DNA of 64,000 bases from contig JAKOUY010000031.1 of the NCBI GenBank assembly GCA_029782355.1, forward strand, positions 248,001 through 312,000, given 5' to 3'. The notes under the pieces are model-generated. The model did no database searches, had not been told where the DNA came from, and was given only the letters and a program-made list of their open reading frames with translations. The translations under genes and the position numbers were made by a program. The stretch is from Actinomycetes bacterium (GTDB taxonomy: Bacteria; Actinomycetota; Acidimicrobiia; Acidimicrobiales; Ilumatobacteraceae). Of the stretch, positions 41,850 through 50,424 are shown piece after piece (the first letter of the stretch is position 1; every line of letters starts with the position of its first letter).

Positions 41850-43486
41850 GGAGCCCGACCGGACGCCGCCGCGGCCTCGGCCGCCAGCGCGGCGCGGTCG
41901 TCGTCGGTCAGCAGCCGGTACCGCGGCTCGCGACCCTCGCGCCACCACACCGGGTCGGCGCAGGTCCACGCCGCGGCGCGAAGTGGCTGCTTGTTGAGCT
42001 TGTTGTTCGCCGTCAGCGGCATGTCGGCGACGAGGCGCACGTAGCGCGGCGCCCACTTGGTGCCGAGGTCCGGTTGGTCGGCGACGAACGACCCGAAGGC
42101 CTGCGGATCGAACGGGACCCCCGCGGCCATCTCGATCGCAGCCATCACCTGGTCGCCGGTGCGAGTGTCCGGCACCGGATAGACGGCGACCATCACGGTG
42201 CCCGGGAAGCGGGAGAGGATCTGCTCGACGGGTGCCGCGGCGAAGTTTTCGCTGTCGACCCGCAGCCAGTCGGTGCTGCGCCCGGCGAAGTAGAAGAAGC
42301 CGTCGACATCGCGATAGGCCAGGTCACCGCTCCAATACCACCCGCCGCGCAGACGGTCGGCGGTGGCCTCCGGGTTGTCGTAGTAGCCCTCGAACGTTCC
42401 CAACCCGGCGCGGTTGACCAGCTCGCCGATCGCCTCGTGGCCGTTGGTCAGGGCCCCGTGCTCGTCGAAGCGGGCCGCAGGGCACTCCGCTCCGGTCAGC
42501 GGGTCAGCGACGATCACGTCGCTGTGCTCGGTGCGTTCGGCCACGCCGAGGGCGGCCTCCGGCGTCTGGGGTGTACGGGTCAGCACGATGACCGACTCGC
42601 TCGACCCGTAGTTCTCCAGCAGCTCGCAGCCGAAGCGGTCCTGGAACAGCCGTCGGTCGCGCAGCGACGCCTCCGTGCCGAAGCCGAGTCGGAGGCGGTT
42701 GTCGCGGTCGTGGTCGGTGGGTGGCTGGGCGAGGACGTAGGCGATCGAGCGACCGACGTAGGTGAAGAAGTCGCAGCCGTACCGGCGGACGTCGTCGAGG
42801 AAGCCGCTGGCGGAGAACTTGCGGCGCAGCACCAGGGTTCCACCGGCCGCCAGCGTCGGCGCCCAACAGGCCATCAGGGCGTTGCCGTGGAACAGCGGCA
42901 TCGGGCAGTAGGCCACCGTCTCGGCCGTGAACTGCCACATCGCCTCGCAGCGAAGCCCGGCACCGGCCAGGCGCGCCGTGCTGCAGACCACGGCCTTCGG
43001 GGCGCTGGTCGAGCCCGAGGTGAACAGCAGCAGCAGCGGGTGGTTCGCCGCCGGCAGGACGGCCGGCGGCGTGGCGGTGGCGTAGCGTCCGAAGCCCACC
43101 GGGTAGTCGGGTCCGTCCACCAGCAACGTCGGGATCGACGGGTCCAGCAGACCGGCGTCGGTCGTGGTGGTGACCACCAGCTGGCAGCGGGTGTGGCGGA
43201 TGTCGCGAGTGAGCTCGGCACCGCGACGGGTCGGGTTGACGCCGACCGACGTCGCCCCGGCGATGGCAGCCGCGCCGATCCACCACAGGTGCTCGGGGAC
43301 GTTCTCCAGCAGCAGTCCGATGTTCGGGTCGGCGCCGGGATCGAGCAGGTCGGCGAGCCAGGCAGCGCGCTGGACACATCCGGCGACGAACTGGCGGTAG
43401 GTGATCGAGTCGTCCTCGAACCGCACGGCGACGCGATCGTCGTCAGCCCGACGCAGGAGCAGGTCGGCGAAGGTGGCGACGCTCAC
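41846..43486 (-). CDS. AMP-dependent acyl-CoA synthetase, FadD17-like
   Basis: 546 residues. ANL superfamily motifs: phosphate loop LLFTSGSTSAPKAVV, adenine-binding LENYGSSES, WYWSGDLAYRD, hinge YFAGRSTDWLRVDSENF and the catalytic lysine in ANNKLNKQPLR. It activates a carboxylic acid as acyl-AMP and then acyl-CoA. The SAPKAVV variant resembles mycobacterial FadD17/FadD19, which act on steroid side chains; the substrate is inferred. Start GTG 43486 by GTGA overlap with the SDR gene upstream. Last gene of the amidohydrolase-SDR-ligase operon. Confidence 0.87.
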   Translation of the reverse strand: MSVATFADLLLRRADDDRVAVRFEDDSITYRQFVAGCVQRAAWLADLLDPGADPNIGLLLENVPEHLWWIGAAAIAGATSVGVNPTRRGAELTRDIRHTRCQLVVTTTTDAGLLDPSIPTLLVDGPDYPVGFGRYATATPPAVLPAANHPLLLLFTSGSTSAPKAVVCSTARLAGAGLRCEAMWQFTAETVAYCPMPLFHGNALMACWAPTLAAGGTLVLRRKFSASGFLDDVRRYGCDFFTYVGRSIAYVLAQPPTDHDRDNRLRLGFGTEASLRDRRLFQDRFGCELLENYGSSESVIVLTRTPQTPEAALGVAERTEHSDVIVADPLTGAECPAARFDEHGALTNGHEAIGELVNRAGLGTFEGYYDNPEATADRLRGGWYWSGDLAYRDVDGFFYFAGRSTDWLRVDSENFAAAPVEQILSRFPGTVMVAVYPVPDTRTGDQVMAAIEMAAGVPFDPQAFGSFVADQPDLGTKWAPRYVRLVADMPLTANNKLNKQPLRAAAWTCADPVWWREGREPRYRLLTDDDRAALAAEAAAASGRAP

Positions 43487-44310
43487 CGATCGGCACGGTA
43501 GTGCGGGGCATGCACGTACCCGCCATTGGGGATCGTGTCGTCGTGGAGGATCCGCACCACGGCCTCGCCGATCGGTTCGGGCGCCACGCCTCGTGCGGCG
43601 ACGAATGCCAGGGTCTCGGTGGCCAGCACCCGCTCGGTCGACACGAAGCCCGGGTTGACGTTCACGGCGCGCAGCCCGTCGGTGCCGTACTCCACCGCCA
43701 GCACGTCGGCGATGCGATGGAAGCCGGCCTTGGTGGCGGCGTAGGTCAGCGACCACCCACCCTGCCCGGCCGGTGCGGGTGGGGTGGCCTGCCCGGCATG
43801 GCTGGTGATGTTGACGATGGTGCCGCGCCGCCCGGCGCCGTCGGGTGGGTTGGCGGTCATGTGCTGCACGGCGAGGCGGGTGAGCAGCAGCTGGGCGGTG
43901 AGGTTGCCCGTGACCCGTTTGACCACGTCGGTCGGGTCGACCTCGCCGAAACGACACTCGTTGCCCGGGCCGGCGTAGATGGCGTTGTTGACCAGGACGT
44001 CGACCCGCCCGCCCAGACCGTCGACCGCCGCCGACCAGGCCCCCGGAATGGCGTCCAGGTCGAGCAGGTCCAGCACGATGGCGACGGCGTGGCCGCCGGC
44101 CTCGGCGATCATCCGGGCGGTGGTGTCGAGGCTGCCCTCCAGCGGGCCGCCGGTGTTCGGATTGACACCCGTGCCCTCGTGAACGGTCCGCGCCGTGATG
44201 GCGACATCGTGGCCGTCACGGGCCAACGCCACGGCGATGGCCTTGCCGATGCCACGGCTGGCGCCGGTCACCAGCGCGGTGGGCCGGCGCGCCGCGGTCG
44301 CGATGGTCAC
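43483..44310 (-). CDS. Short-chain dehydrogenase/reductase
   Basis: 275 residues. TGASRGIG cofactor site, NNAIYAGPG in place of the usual NNAG, catalytic Ser in VNITSHAGQ, YAATKAGFHRI, and NVNPGFVSTERV. A loop before the Tyr rich in Pro/Gly (ATPPAPAGQGGW) is longer than usual. GTG 44310 starts 8 bp after the amidohydrolase stop; no ATG is available. Likely oxidises a hydroxyacyl intermediate of the same pathway. Confidence 0.83.
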   Translation of the reverse strand: MTIATAARRPTALVTGASRGIGKAIAVALARDGHDVAITARTVHEGTGVNPNTGGPLEGSLDTTARMIAEAGGHAVAIVLDLLDLDAIPGAWSAAVDGLGGRVDVLVNNAIYAGPGNECRFGEVDPTDVVKRVTGNLTAQLLLTRLAVQHMTANPPDGAGRRGTIVNITSHAGQATPPAPAGQGGWSLTYAATKAGFHRIADVLAVEYGTDGLRAVNVNPGFVSTERVLATETLAFVAARGVAPEPIGEAVVRILHDDTIPNGGYVHAPHYRADR

Positions 44311-44318
44311 GTCGACGG

Positions 44319-45545
44319 TCAGGGCTTCCAGCGACCCGTCGCCGGATCGAGGCGCAACATGGTGATGGCGTTGCCCCGGGCGATCTTCTCGATCAGCACC
44401 GGGTCCATGCCCTCGACCTGCTCGGCGAAGATCTTCTGGGTGTCCGGCCATGTCGAGTCGGTGTGCGGGTAGTCCGTCTCGAAGGTCACGTTGTCGACGC
44501 CGATCGACTCGAGGCTGGCCAGGCCGTGCTTGTCACGGAAGAAGCAGCCGTAGATCTGGCGGTGCCAGTAGGTGCTGGGTGGCTCGGGGATCACGTCGCG
44601 CACCCCGCCCCAGGCTCGGTGCTGCTCCCACACGTCGTCGGCCCGCTCGAGGATGTAGGGAACCCAGCCGATCTGTCCCTCGCTGTAGGCCAGCTTCAAG
44701 GTCGGGTAGCGGACCAGGACGCCGCTGAACAGGAAGTCGCTGAGCGAGCTCATCGCGTTGCCGAAGCTCAACGTGGCCGCCACCGCCGGCGGGGCGTCAG
44801 GAGACGTCGCCGGCATCTGGCTGGACGAGCCGATGTGCATGCAGATGGTGGTCTGGGTCTCGGCACAGGTGCGGAAGAACGGTTCCCAGTACCCGCTGTG
44901 CAACGTGGGCAGCCCGAGCTTGGCGGGGATCTCGCTGAAGGCCACGGCGGTGACGCCGCGCCTGGCGTTGCGCTCCAGTTCGGCCACGGCCAGATCCATG
45001 TCCCACAGCGGGATGATCTGCAGCGGGATCAGCCGGCCGTCGCCCTGCCCGGCCCACTCCTCGACCATCCAGTCGTTGTAGGCCTGCACGCAGGCCAGGG
45101 CCAGATCCTTGTCGGCGGCCTCGGCGAAGGTCTGGCCACAGAAGCGCGGGAAGGTGGGGAAGGCCAGCGAGCCTTCGACACCGTCGAGGTCCATGTCCGC
45201 CAGGCGGGCCGTGGGGTCGTAGCACCCGGGGCGCATCTCGTCGTAGGTGATCGGCGAGGCGGTCATCTCGTCGCGGTCGAAGCCGACGGCGGCGACGTGG
45301 CGCTTGTGCGGGACGATCAGGTCGCCGTAGATCCAGCAGTCGGCCTTCGGAGCATCGTCGCGCCAGTCGAACTCGTAGGTCGTGCCGCCGCGGTAGGTCA
45401 TCCCGGCCAGCCCACGGCGCTCGACGCGCGGCTTGTCCGGGTGGTCCTGGAACTTCTTCGGCAGCCAACGATCGAACAGGTGCGCCGGCTCGACGACGTG
45501 GTCGTCGACGCTGATGATCTTCGGGAAATGCTGGAAGTCATTCAC
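44319..45545 (-). CDS. Amidohydrolase-2 family protein (ACMSD-like fold)
   Basis: 408 residues. It begins FPKIISVDDHVVEPAHLFDRWLP, where the first metal motif is DxH rather than HxH, then PHKRHVAAVGFDRDEM, IGSSSQMPATSPDAP and VTFETDYPHTDSTWPDTQKIF with the C-terminal metal Asp. Members are metal-dependent decarboxylases or hydrolases; this subgroup is common in actinomycete lipid and aromatic degradation loci with unknown chemistry. GTG 45545 is directly preceded by operator site 4. First gene of a three-gene operon. Confidence 0.85.
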   Translation of the reverse strand: MNDFQHFPKIISVDDHVVEPAHLFDRWLPKKFQDHPDKPRVERRGLAGMTYRGGTTYEFDWRDDAPKADCWIYGDLIVPHKRHVAAVGFDRDEMTASPITYDEMRPGCYDPTARLADMDLDGVEGSLAFPTFPRFCGQTFAEAADKDLALACVQAYNDWMVEEWAGQGDGRLIPLQIIPLWDMDLAVAELERNARRGVTAVAFSEIPAKLGLPTLHSGYWEPFFRTCAETQTTICMHIGSSSQMPATSPDAPPAVAATLSFGNAMSSLSDFLFSGVLVRYPTLKLAYSEGQIGWVPYILERADDVWEQHRAWGGVRDVIPEPPSTYWHRQIYGCFFRDKHGLASLESIGVDNVTFETDYPHTDSTWPDTQKIFAEQVEGMDPVLIEKIARGNAITMLRLDPATGRWKP

Positions 45546-45564
45546 ATCTGAAAAGGTATCAGAT
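45546..45564. promoter_or_regulatory. Operator-like inverted repeat, site 4 of 4, overlapping a leaderless promoter
   Basis: ATCTGAA-aaggt-ATCAGAT, a perfect 6-bp ATCTGA core on each side in the same 7-5-7 layout. It abuts the GTG of the amidohydrolase gene. On the minus strand TACCTT (45553-45558), 7 nt before the GTG, lies inside it as a possible -10. It may also control the divergent SDR-carboxyltransferase pair starting at 45660. Confidence 0.65.
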
Positions 45565-45659
45565 TTCGGGAATCCCGGATCGGGCCGGACGGCGAGGCCG
45601 CTCTAGGATCCGCGGACATCGTCGCGACGGCGCGGCGGGCTCGACCAAGGAGGGCTGCG

Positions 45660-46550
45660 GTGGGCGTGTTGGACGGCAAGGTGGCCATCGTCACCGGCGC
45701 CGGTCGAGGAGTCGGTCGGTGTCACGCCGAAGCCCTCGCGGCCGCCGGCGCGCGGGTGGTGGTCGCCGACCTGGGCGAGAGCGCCCGGGAGACCGTGGCG
45801 GCCATCGCAGCGCGCGGCGGGCAGGCCTCGCCGTTCCTCGGCAGCGTGGCGTCGTGGGAGGCAGCCGAGGCCCTGGTGGCCACGGCGCTGGAGACCTACG
45901 GCGATCTCGACATCGTCGTCAACAACGCCGGGTTCATCCGCGACGCACCGTGCTTCGCCATGGAGGAAGAGCCGTTCGACGCCGTGGTCGAGGTCCACCT
46001 CAAGGGGCACTACGCGGTCACCCGGTTCGCCATCCGCCACTGGCGCGAGGCGGCCAAGGCGGCCGGCGAGGGCGCCGAGCTGGCGCCCCGGCGGATCATC
46101 AACACGACCAGCGAGTCCGGCCTGTTCGGCGGGCCGGGGCAGATCAACTACGCCTCGGCCAAGGGCGGCATCGTCTCGATGACCATGGTCGAGGCCCGCG
46201 AGCTGGGCCGCTATGCGGTCACCGCCAACTGCATCGCCCCGCGAGCTCGCACCCCGATGACCGAGGTCAACCCGAAGTTCGCCCGCCCCGCCGAGGGCTT
46301 CGACCGGTACGACCCGGCCAACGTCAGCCCGGTGGTGGTCTGGCTGGCCAGCGACCTCGCCGCCGGTGTCTCCGGTCAGGTGTTCATCGTCCTCGGCGAC
46401 CAGATCCACCGGATGCAACCGGCGGTCGTCGCCGCCAGCATCACCAACGGTGGGGCGGCCTGGACGCCCGAGCAGATCGCCGCCCGCCACGACGAGCTGT
46501 TCGGTGCGGCGGGCTCGGGCGTGCCGGCCTGGGCAGGGCCGCCGATGTGA
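45660..46550 (+). CDS. Short-chain dehydrogenase/reductase, MFE2/3-hydroxyacyl-CoA dehydrogenase-like
   Basis: 296 residues. TGAGRGVGRCHAEALAAAGARVVVADLG is like the dehydrogenase part of type-2 multifunctional enzymes; NNAGFIRDAPCFAM, IINTTSESGLFG, YASAKGGIVSMTM and NCIAPRARTPMT follow. The C-terminal extension of about 45 residues is also found in such hydroxyacyl-CoA dehydrogenases. GTG 45660 follows AAGGAGG. The stop overlaps the carboxyltransferase start as GTGA. Confidence 0.85.
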   Translation: MGVLDGKVAIVTGAGRGVGRCHAEALAAAGARVVVADLGESARETVAAIAARGGQASPFLGSVASWEAAEALVATALETYGDLDIVVNNAGFIRDAPCFAMEEEPFDAVVEVHLKGHYAVTRFAIRHWREAAKAAGEGAELAPRRIINTTSESGLFGGPGQINYASAKGGIVSMTMVEARELGRYAVTANCIAPRARTPMTEVNPKFARPAEGFDRYDPANVSPVVVWLASDLAAGVSGQVFIVLGDQIHRMQPAVVAASITNGGAAWTPEQIAARHDELFGAAGSGVPAWAGPPM

Positions 46551-47992
46551 GCCGCGACGAGTGGGAGCCGCTGCTGGCCGACCTGGCCGATCGTCAGCGA
46601 GCCGCCCGGGCGATGGGCGGCGAGGACAAGCTGGCCCGCCACCGCGCCGCCGGCAAGCTGACCGCCCGCCAGCGCATCGCCGCGCTGTGCGACCCGGGGA
46701 CCTTCACCGAGATCGGTGCCCTGGCCGGTGACCTGCCGGCCGACGCCTTCGTGGCCGGCAGCGGATTGGTCGACGGGCGCCCGGTCCTGGTGGGCGCCGA
46801 GGACTTCACCGTCGCCGGCGGCTCGATCGGGCGGGCCAACACCACCAAGCGCAATCGCATCGCCACCCTGGCGATCCGCCAGCGGTGCCCGCTGGTGATG
46901 CTGCTCGAGGGAGCCGGCCACCGTCCGCCGATGCCGGACGACCCGCCACCGGCGGCCGCGCCCACGGATCTCCAGCCGCTCGCCGAGCTGCGTGGGGTGG
47001 TACCCCTGGCGACCGCCGTGCTCGGGCCGTCGGCCGGTCACGGTGCCCTGGCGGCGCCCATGGCGGACTTCTCGGTGATGACCGAGCGAGCGGCGATCTT
47101 CGCCGCCGGTCCGCCGTTGGTGAAGGCCTCGCTCGGCGAGGACGTCGACGCCGCCACCCTGGGCGGCCCGTCCGTGGCCCTCGCCAGCGGGCTGATCCAC
47201 AACGTGGCCGACGACGACGAGGGGGCCCTGGCGCTGATCCGCCGGTGGTTGTCCTACCTGCCCAGCGCGGCCGGCGAGCCGGCTCCGCTGGCCGGGGGCG
47301 ACGGTCGGCGGCTGATCGACGACCTGCTCGACATCGTGCCGCGCAACCCCCGTCAGGCCTACGACATGACCGACGTCGTCACCCGGGTGGTCGACCACGG
47401 CACGTGGATGGAGATCCAACCGCGCTACGGCCCGTCGCTGCTCACCGGGCTGGCCCGCCTCGGTGGGCGAACGGTGGGGGTGGTCGCCAACCAGCCGGCC
47501 AGCCATGCCGGCTCGATCACCGTGGATGCGGCGTGGAAGGCAGCCGACTTCATCACCAACCTCGAGCCGTTCGCCATTCCCCTGGTGTTCCTGACCGACA
47601 ATCCTGGGGTGCTGGCCGGGACCGCCAGCGAGCGGGCCGGCATCCTCCGGGCGGCGGCACGGATGTACGCCGCCCAGCACCGATCCCGGTCGGCGAAGCT
47701 GCAGGTCACCCTGCGCAAGGCCTACGGGTTCGGCAGCTCGGTCATGGCCATGAACCCGTTCGACAACCAGACGTTGAGCGTGGCCTACCCCGGCGTGACC
47801 TTCGGCGGCATGCCGGCGCGCGGCGCGGATGCGGCGATGCGGGCGTCCGACGAGGACGCCGCGGCCATGGTTCGTGCCGAGCTGGCGTCGGGGTACCGCT
47901 CGGCCGCCGGTGGTGCGGTCGACGACCTGATCGACCCGCGCCAGACGCGCAACGTGCTGCTCGACGCCCTCCGCCTGGTCCACCCGACCTGA
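46547..47992 (+). CDS. Acyl-CoA carboxylase carboxyltransferase (beta) subunit
   Basis: 481 residues, shorter than PccB (about 520-540). It carries KLARHRAAGKLTARQRIAALCDPGTFTEIGALAG, then LVMLLEGAGHRPP, VPLATAVLGPSAGHGALAAPMADFSVMTE, PRNPRQAYDMTDVVTRVVD and KAYGFGSSVMAMNP. It transfers carboxyl from biotin to an acyl-CoA and needs a biotin carboxylase/BCCP subunit that is not nearby. Substrate class (propionyl, geranyl, or another) unknown. Its pairing with a hydroxyacyl-CoA dehydrogenase suggests a branched acyl-CoA. Confidence 0.87.
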   Translation: MSRDEWEPLLADLADRQRAARAMGGEDKLARHRAAGKLTARQRIAALCDPGTFTEIGALAGDLPADAFVAGSGLVDGRPVLVGAEDFTVAGGSIGRANTTKRNRIATLAIRQRCPLVMLLEGAGHRPPMPDDPPPAAAPTDLQPLAELRGVVPLATAVLGPSAGHGALAAPMADFSVMTERAAIFAAGPPLVKASLGEDVDAATLGGPSVALASGLIHNVADDDEGALALIRRWLSYLPSAAGEPAPLAGGDGRRLIDDLLDIVPRNPRQAYDMTDVVTRVVDHGTWMEIQPRYGPSLLTGLARLGGRTVGVVANQPASHAGSITVDAAWKAADFITNLEPFAIPLVFLTDNPGVLAGTASERAGILRAAARMYAAQHRSRSAKLQVTLRKAYGFGSSVMAMNPFDNQTLSVAYPGVTFGGMPARGADAAMRASDEDAAAMVRAELASGYRSAAGGAVDDLIDPRQTRNVLLDALRLVHPT

Positions 47993-48013
47993 GCCGGTGA
48001 CGGCCGCGACGCG

Positions 48014-49810
48014 TCAGTCCGGGGCGGACGCGGCGACGGCGGGTGGGGCCGGCGGGGGCGGCGGCGTGGACAGCTGGCGGGACTTCGGTGGCTCGCCCAG
48101 CTTGACCCGGGCGACGCGGTGCAGGCGCCGCGAGCCGGGGAAGACCATCGCGTCGGAGATCGCCCGGCGGCTGCGCCGCTCGGCGGCCCGATCCTCCCAA
48201 TCGGCCCCCACCTGGTTGAGCTGCCAGTCGACCGAGTTGAGCATCCGCACCCGGGTGATCATCGCCAGGCCGGCCTCGACCTCGTCGTACGGGCGAACAC
48301 GGCGCAGGCTGAGCACCGCCTTGGCCAAGATCGGCATCAGGTCGAACAGCAAGAAGAAGTACCGCCAGGCGGCGATCTGCGGGCCGAGCGGGGTGTTCGG
48401 CACGAGCCAGGTGCGCAGGCTGCACCACGCGGTGTCCAGCCACCCGCCCGTGCACGTCGGGCTGCGCACGGTGGCCGTGGCCGCCGCGGCGGACGTGGCC
48501 GGCGGTGCCGATGCCCGCGTCGGTGTGGGGGTCGAGGTCGGGGTCGATCCGGCGGTGGCGGGTCCCGGTGCCGTCGCCGCGGCCTGCCCGGCGACGAGCT
48601 GGTTGCCGGCGAGGACGTCGTTCTCCTCGCGCACCGCGGGGGTCGGGTCGACGGCCAACTCCTCGAGGGCTTGGATCTGCAACAGCACCGACGGCTTGAC
48701 GTCGGCGGCGATCTCGTCGAGGCGGGCCTGCTGGCTCTTCTGCAGCTGGGCGATGGCTTGGTGCAGGGCGTCGATGGCCGGTTGGTTGGCGGCCTGGGCG
48801 GCCTGGGCCTGTTGCTGGTAGGTGGCCAGCAGGTTCTGATCGTCGGTGACCCGCTGGTTGACGGCGGTGAGCTGGTCGCCCAGCTTGGCTTGGGCGTCCT
48901 TGTAGGACCGGCACCGTTCGGCGCACTTGCGCTGTCCCGACGTGGTGAACGACGTCCCGTCCGAGAGCGTCCGGGTGATCTGGCGGCCGTTCATCTCCGC
49001 CTGCCACAGCTCCTCGAGGGTGTTGATGTCGGTCTGCATCGTCGCCTGGACCTGCTGGTCGGCCGCCAGCCGATCGGTGACCTGCTGGGCCTCGCCGCTG
49101 GTCCCCCCGGTCTCCAGTGCGGTGATCTCGGCCTGCTTGCGCTGGATCTCGTTCTTGTAATAGGCGTTGATCGCCGTCTGCGACGAGGAGCGGGTGACGT
49201 CGAGGATCGCCCGGGCCCGCCGATCGATGTCGTCCCGGAAGCGGACCAGCAGGACGCCCTCGGCGATGATGAAGCTGAGGCACAGGGCGATGGCGACTCG
49301 CGGGACGAGCCGCACGGCCACGCCCAGCATCGTCCGCAGCCGCCCACCGCGCCGGGCATCGACGATCTCGGCATAGTGCTTGGCCCGCTCGGGGCCCGCC
49401 GACTGCGGATCCCACAACGACTGCCCGATGACCCGGGGCAGGCGCACGGGGTTGAGCGGCAGGGCGACCAGGGCGCGGTCCACCACGAGCACGGCGAGTC
49501 CCAGGATCAGCCCGATGCCCACGGCCGCCGAGGTCCCGATGGTCCCGGCCAGCGCCCAGGTGGTGGCCAGGAAGGCCAGGACGCCCGTGGCCAGCACCAG
49601 CGAGCCGAGCAGCTGGTACTTCTTCTCCTCGGTCGGCATGGTGTCGAGGATCCGGGTGTCGGCGGCCGACAGCTTGACCAGCAGCGAGCCGAACGGACCG
49701 CGCCGGCGAGCGGCGACCAGCGGCTCGATGTTCAGCCGATCACGGAGGATCCCGTCGAGATCGGCCTGCGGGTCGAGATCCCAGAACGGATCGCGGTTCG
49801 AACGCGCCAT
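48014..49810 (-). CDS. DUF4407 membrane protein with coiled-coil domain
   Basis: 598 residues. After an 85-residue N-terminal part (LSAADTRILDTMPTEEKKYQLLGSLVLATG) come two close membrane helices, a third near 170-190 (VAIALCLSFIIAEGVLLVRF), a long helical, Gln-rich coiled-coil region (about 210-400), a Thr/Pro/Ala linker, and a last helix (WRYFFLLFDLMPILAKAVL). The pattern matches the DUF4407 family, function unknown. Four cysteines sit in the external part. Its own leaderless promoter separates it from the upstream selenoprotein operon. Confidence 0.8.
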   Translation of the reverse strand: MARSNRDPFWDLDPQADLDGILRDRLNIEPLVAARRRGPFGSLLVKLSAADTRILDTMPTEEKKYQLLGSLVLATGVLAFLATTWALAGTIGTSAAVGIGLILGLAVLVVDRALVALPLNPVRLPRVIGQSLWDPQSAGPERAKHYAEIVDARRGGRLRTMLGVAVRLVPRVAIALCLSFIIAEGVLLVRFRDDIDRRARAILDVTRSSSQTAINAYYKNEIQRKQAEITALETGGTSGEAQQVTDRLAADQQVQATMQTDINTLEELWQAEMNGRQITRTLSDGTSFTTSGQRKCAERCRSYKDAQAKLGDQLTAVNQRVTDDQNLLATYQQQAQAAQAANQPAIDALHQAIAQLQKSQQARLDEIAADVKPSVLLQIQALEELAVDPTPAVREENDVLAGNQLVAGQAAATAPGPATAGSTPTSTPTPTRASAPPATSAAAATATVRSPTCTGGWLDTAWCSLRTWLVPNTPLGPQIAAWRYFFLLFDLMPILAKAVLSLRRVRPYDEVEAGLAMITRVRMLNSVDWQLNQVGADWEDRAAERRSRRAISDAMVFPGSRRLHRVARVKLGEPPKSRQLSTPPPPPAPPAVAASAPD

Positions 49811-49816
49811 CGGCGC

Positions 49817-49822
49817 ACCGTA
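49817..49822 (-). promoter_or_regulatory. Candidate leaderless -10 box
   Basis: TACGGT on the minus strand, 6 nt before ATG 49810. Confidence 0.55.
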
Positions 49823-49859
49823 CCGCCGCCGGCGCGGGAATGGGCCGCGGCCCCGCCGG

Positions 49860-50384
49860 TCAGCGCGGCCCCACCAGGGCGGCGAGGACCTCGTCGACCA
49901 CCAGATCGGCGTAGGCCCGCATCTCCTCGTCGGTGCGGTCCTGGACGGGGTGCGGCGTGAACACCCGGGCCACCCCCGGCATGCCCAGCGAGCGAGCCTG
50001 GGCATCGGCGCCATCGGCGAAGGGGGCCGAGGCGACGAACACGCTGGGGATGCCTCGGGCTTCGAGATCCACGGTGTCGTGCACACTGCACGACGTGCAG
50101 CTGCCTCAATCGGCGAGGGCCTCGATCATCATCGTGCAGGTGGTGGCGATCTCGTGGCGCAGGTCGACCGGCGCCGGCTTGGTGAACGTCGGCTTGCGGA
50201 ATCGCTTGGTGGCGACCCCCCGCTCGGCCAGCCGCTGCTCGATGCGGTCGAGGAACACGTCGCCGCGCTGTTTGGAGATGTCGAGCAGGGCGACGACCTG
50301 GCCGTCGAGGCGGTCCGGACGTGGCGTCAGCGCCCGTTCGGTGGGACGGTGCTCAGCCGTGGGGTCGAGGATCGTGCGGGTCAC
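49860..50384 (-). CDS. UGSC-family selenoprotein, TGA at codon 93 read as selenocysteine
   Basis: A standard gene finder would split this into a 92-codon and a 74-codon frame. Both are in the same frame, separated only by a TGA at 50106-50108. Read through, the protein has 174 residues and the joining sequence is EALAD-U-GSCTSCSVHD, the defining motif of the UGSC (seleno)protein family, with Sec93, Cys96 and Cys99. The part before it (QVVALLDISKQRGDVFLDRIEQRLAERGV) and after it (GIPSVFVASAPFADGADAQARSLGMPGVARVFTPHPV) both belong to the same family. A hairpin fitting a bacterial SECIS follows the TGA. Start GTG 50384 has AAGGAGG 7 nt ahead. Function unknown; the U-G-S-C layout suggests redox chemistry. 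It ends a three-gene operon. Confidence 0.87.
50076..50108 (-). promoter_or_regulatory. Bacterial SECIS-like hairpin behind the in-frame TGA
   Basis: Read on the minus strand from TGA (50108-50106), 11 nt are followed by GTCGTGC (50094-50088), loop AGTGT (50087-50083), GCACGAC (50082-50076). The 7-bp stem is perfect and can gain an eighth pair, leaving the loop GTG. The apical loop lies 21-25 nt after the T of TGA, with a G among its first two bases. Both features are described for bacterial SECIS elements. Confidence 0.75.
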
Positions 50385-50424
50385 GGGCGGGCCTCCTTGG
50401 GGCGACGAGTCGGTCGGGTCGGGT

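Noticed and set aside
49860-50108. Two separate small genes, or a pseudogene broken by a nonsense codon, at the UGSC locus
   Set aside because: Both parts are in one frame, family motifs flank the TGA on both sides, and a SECIS-like hairpin follows it. A single selenoprotein explains all of this better.
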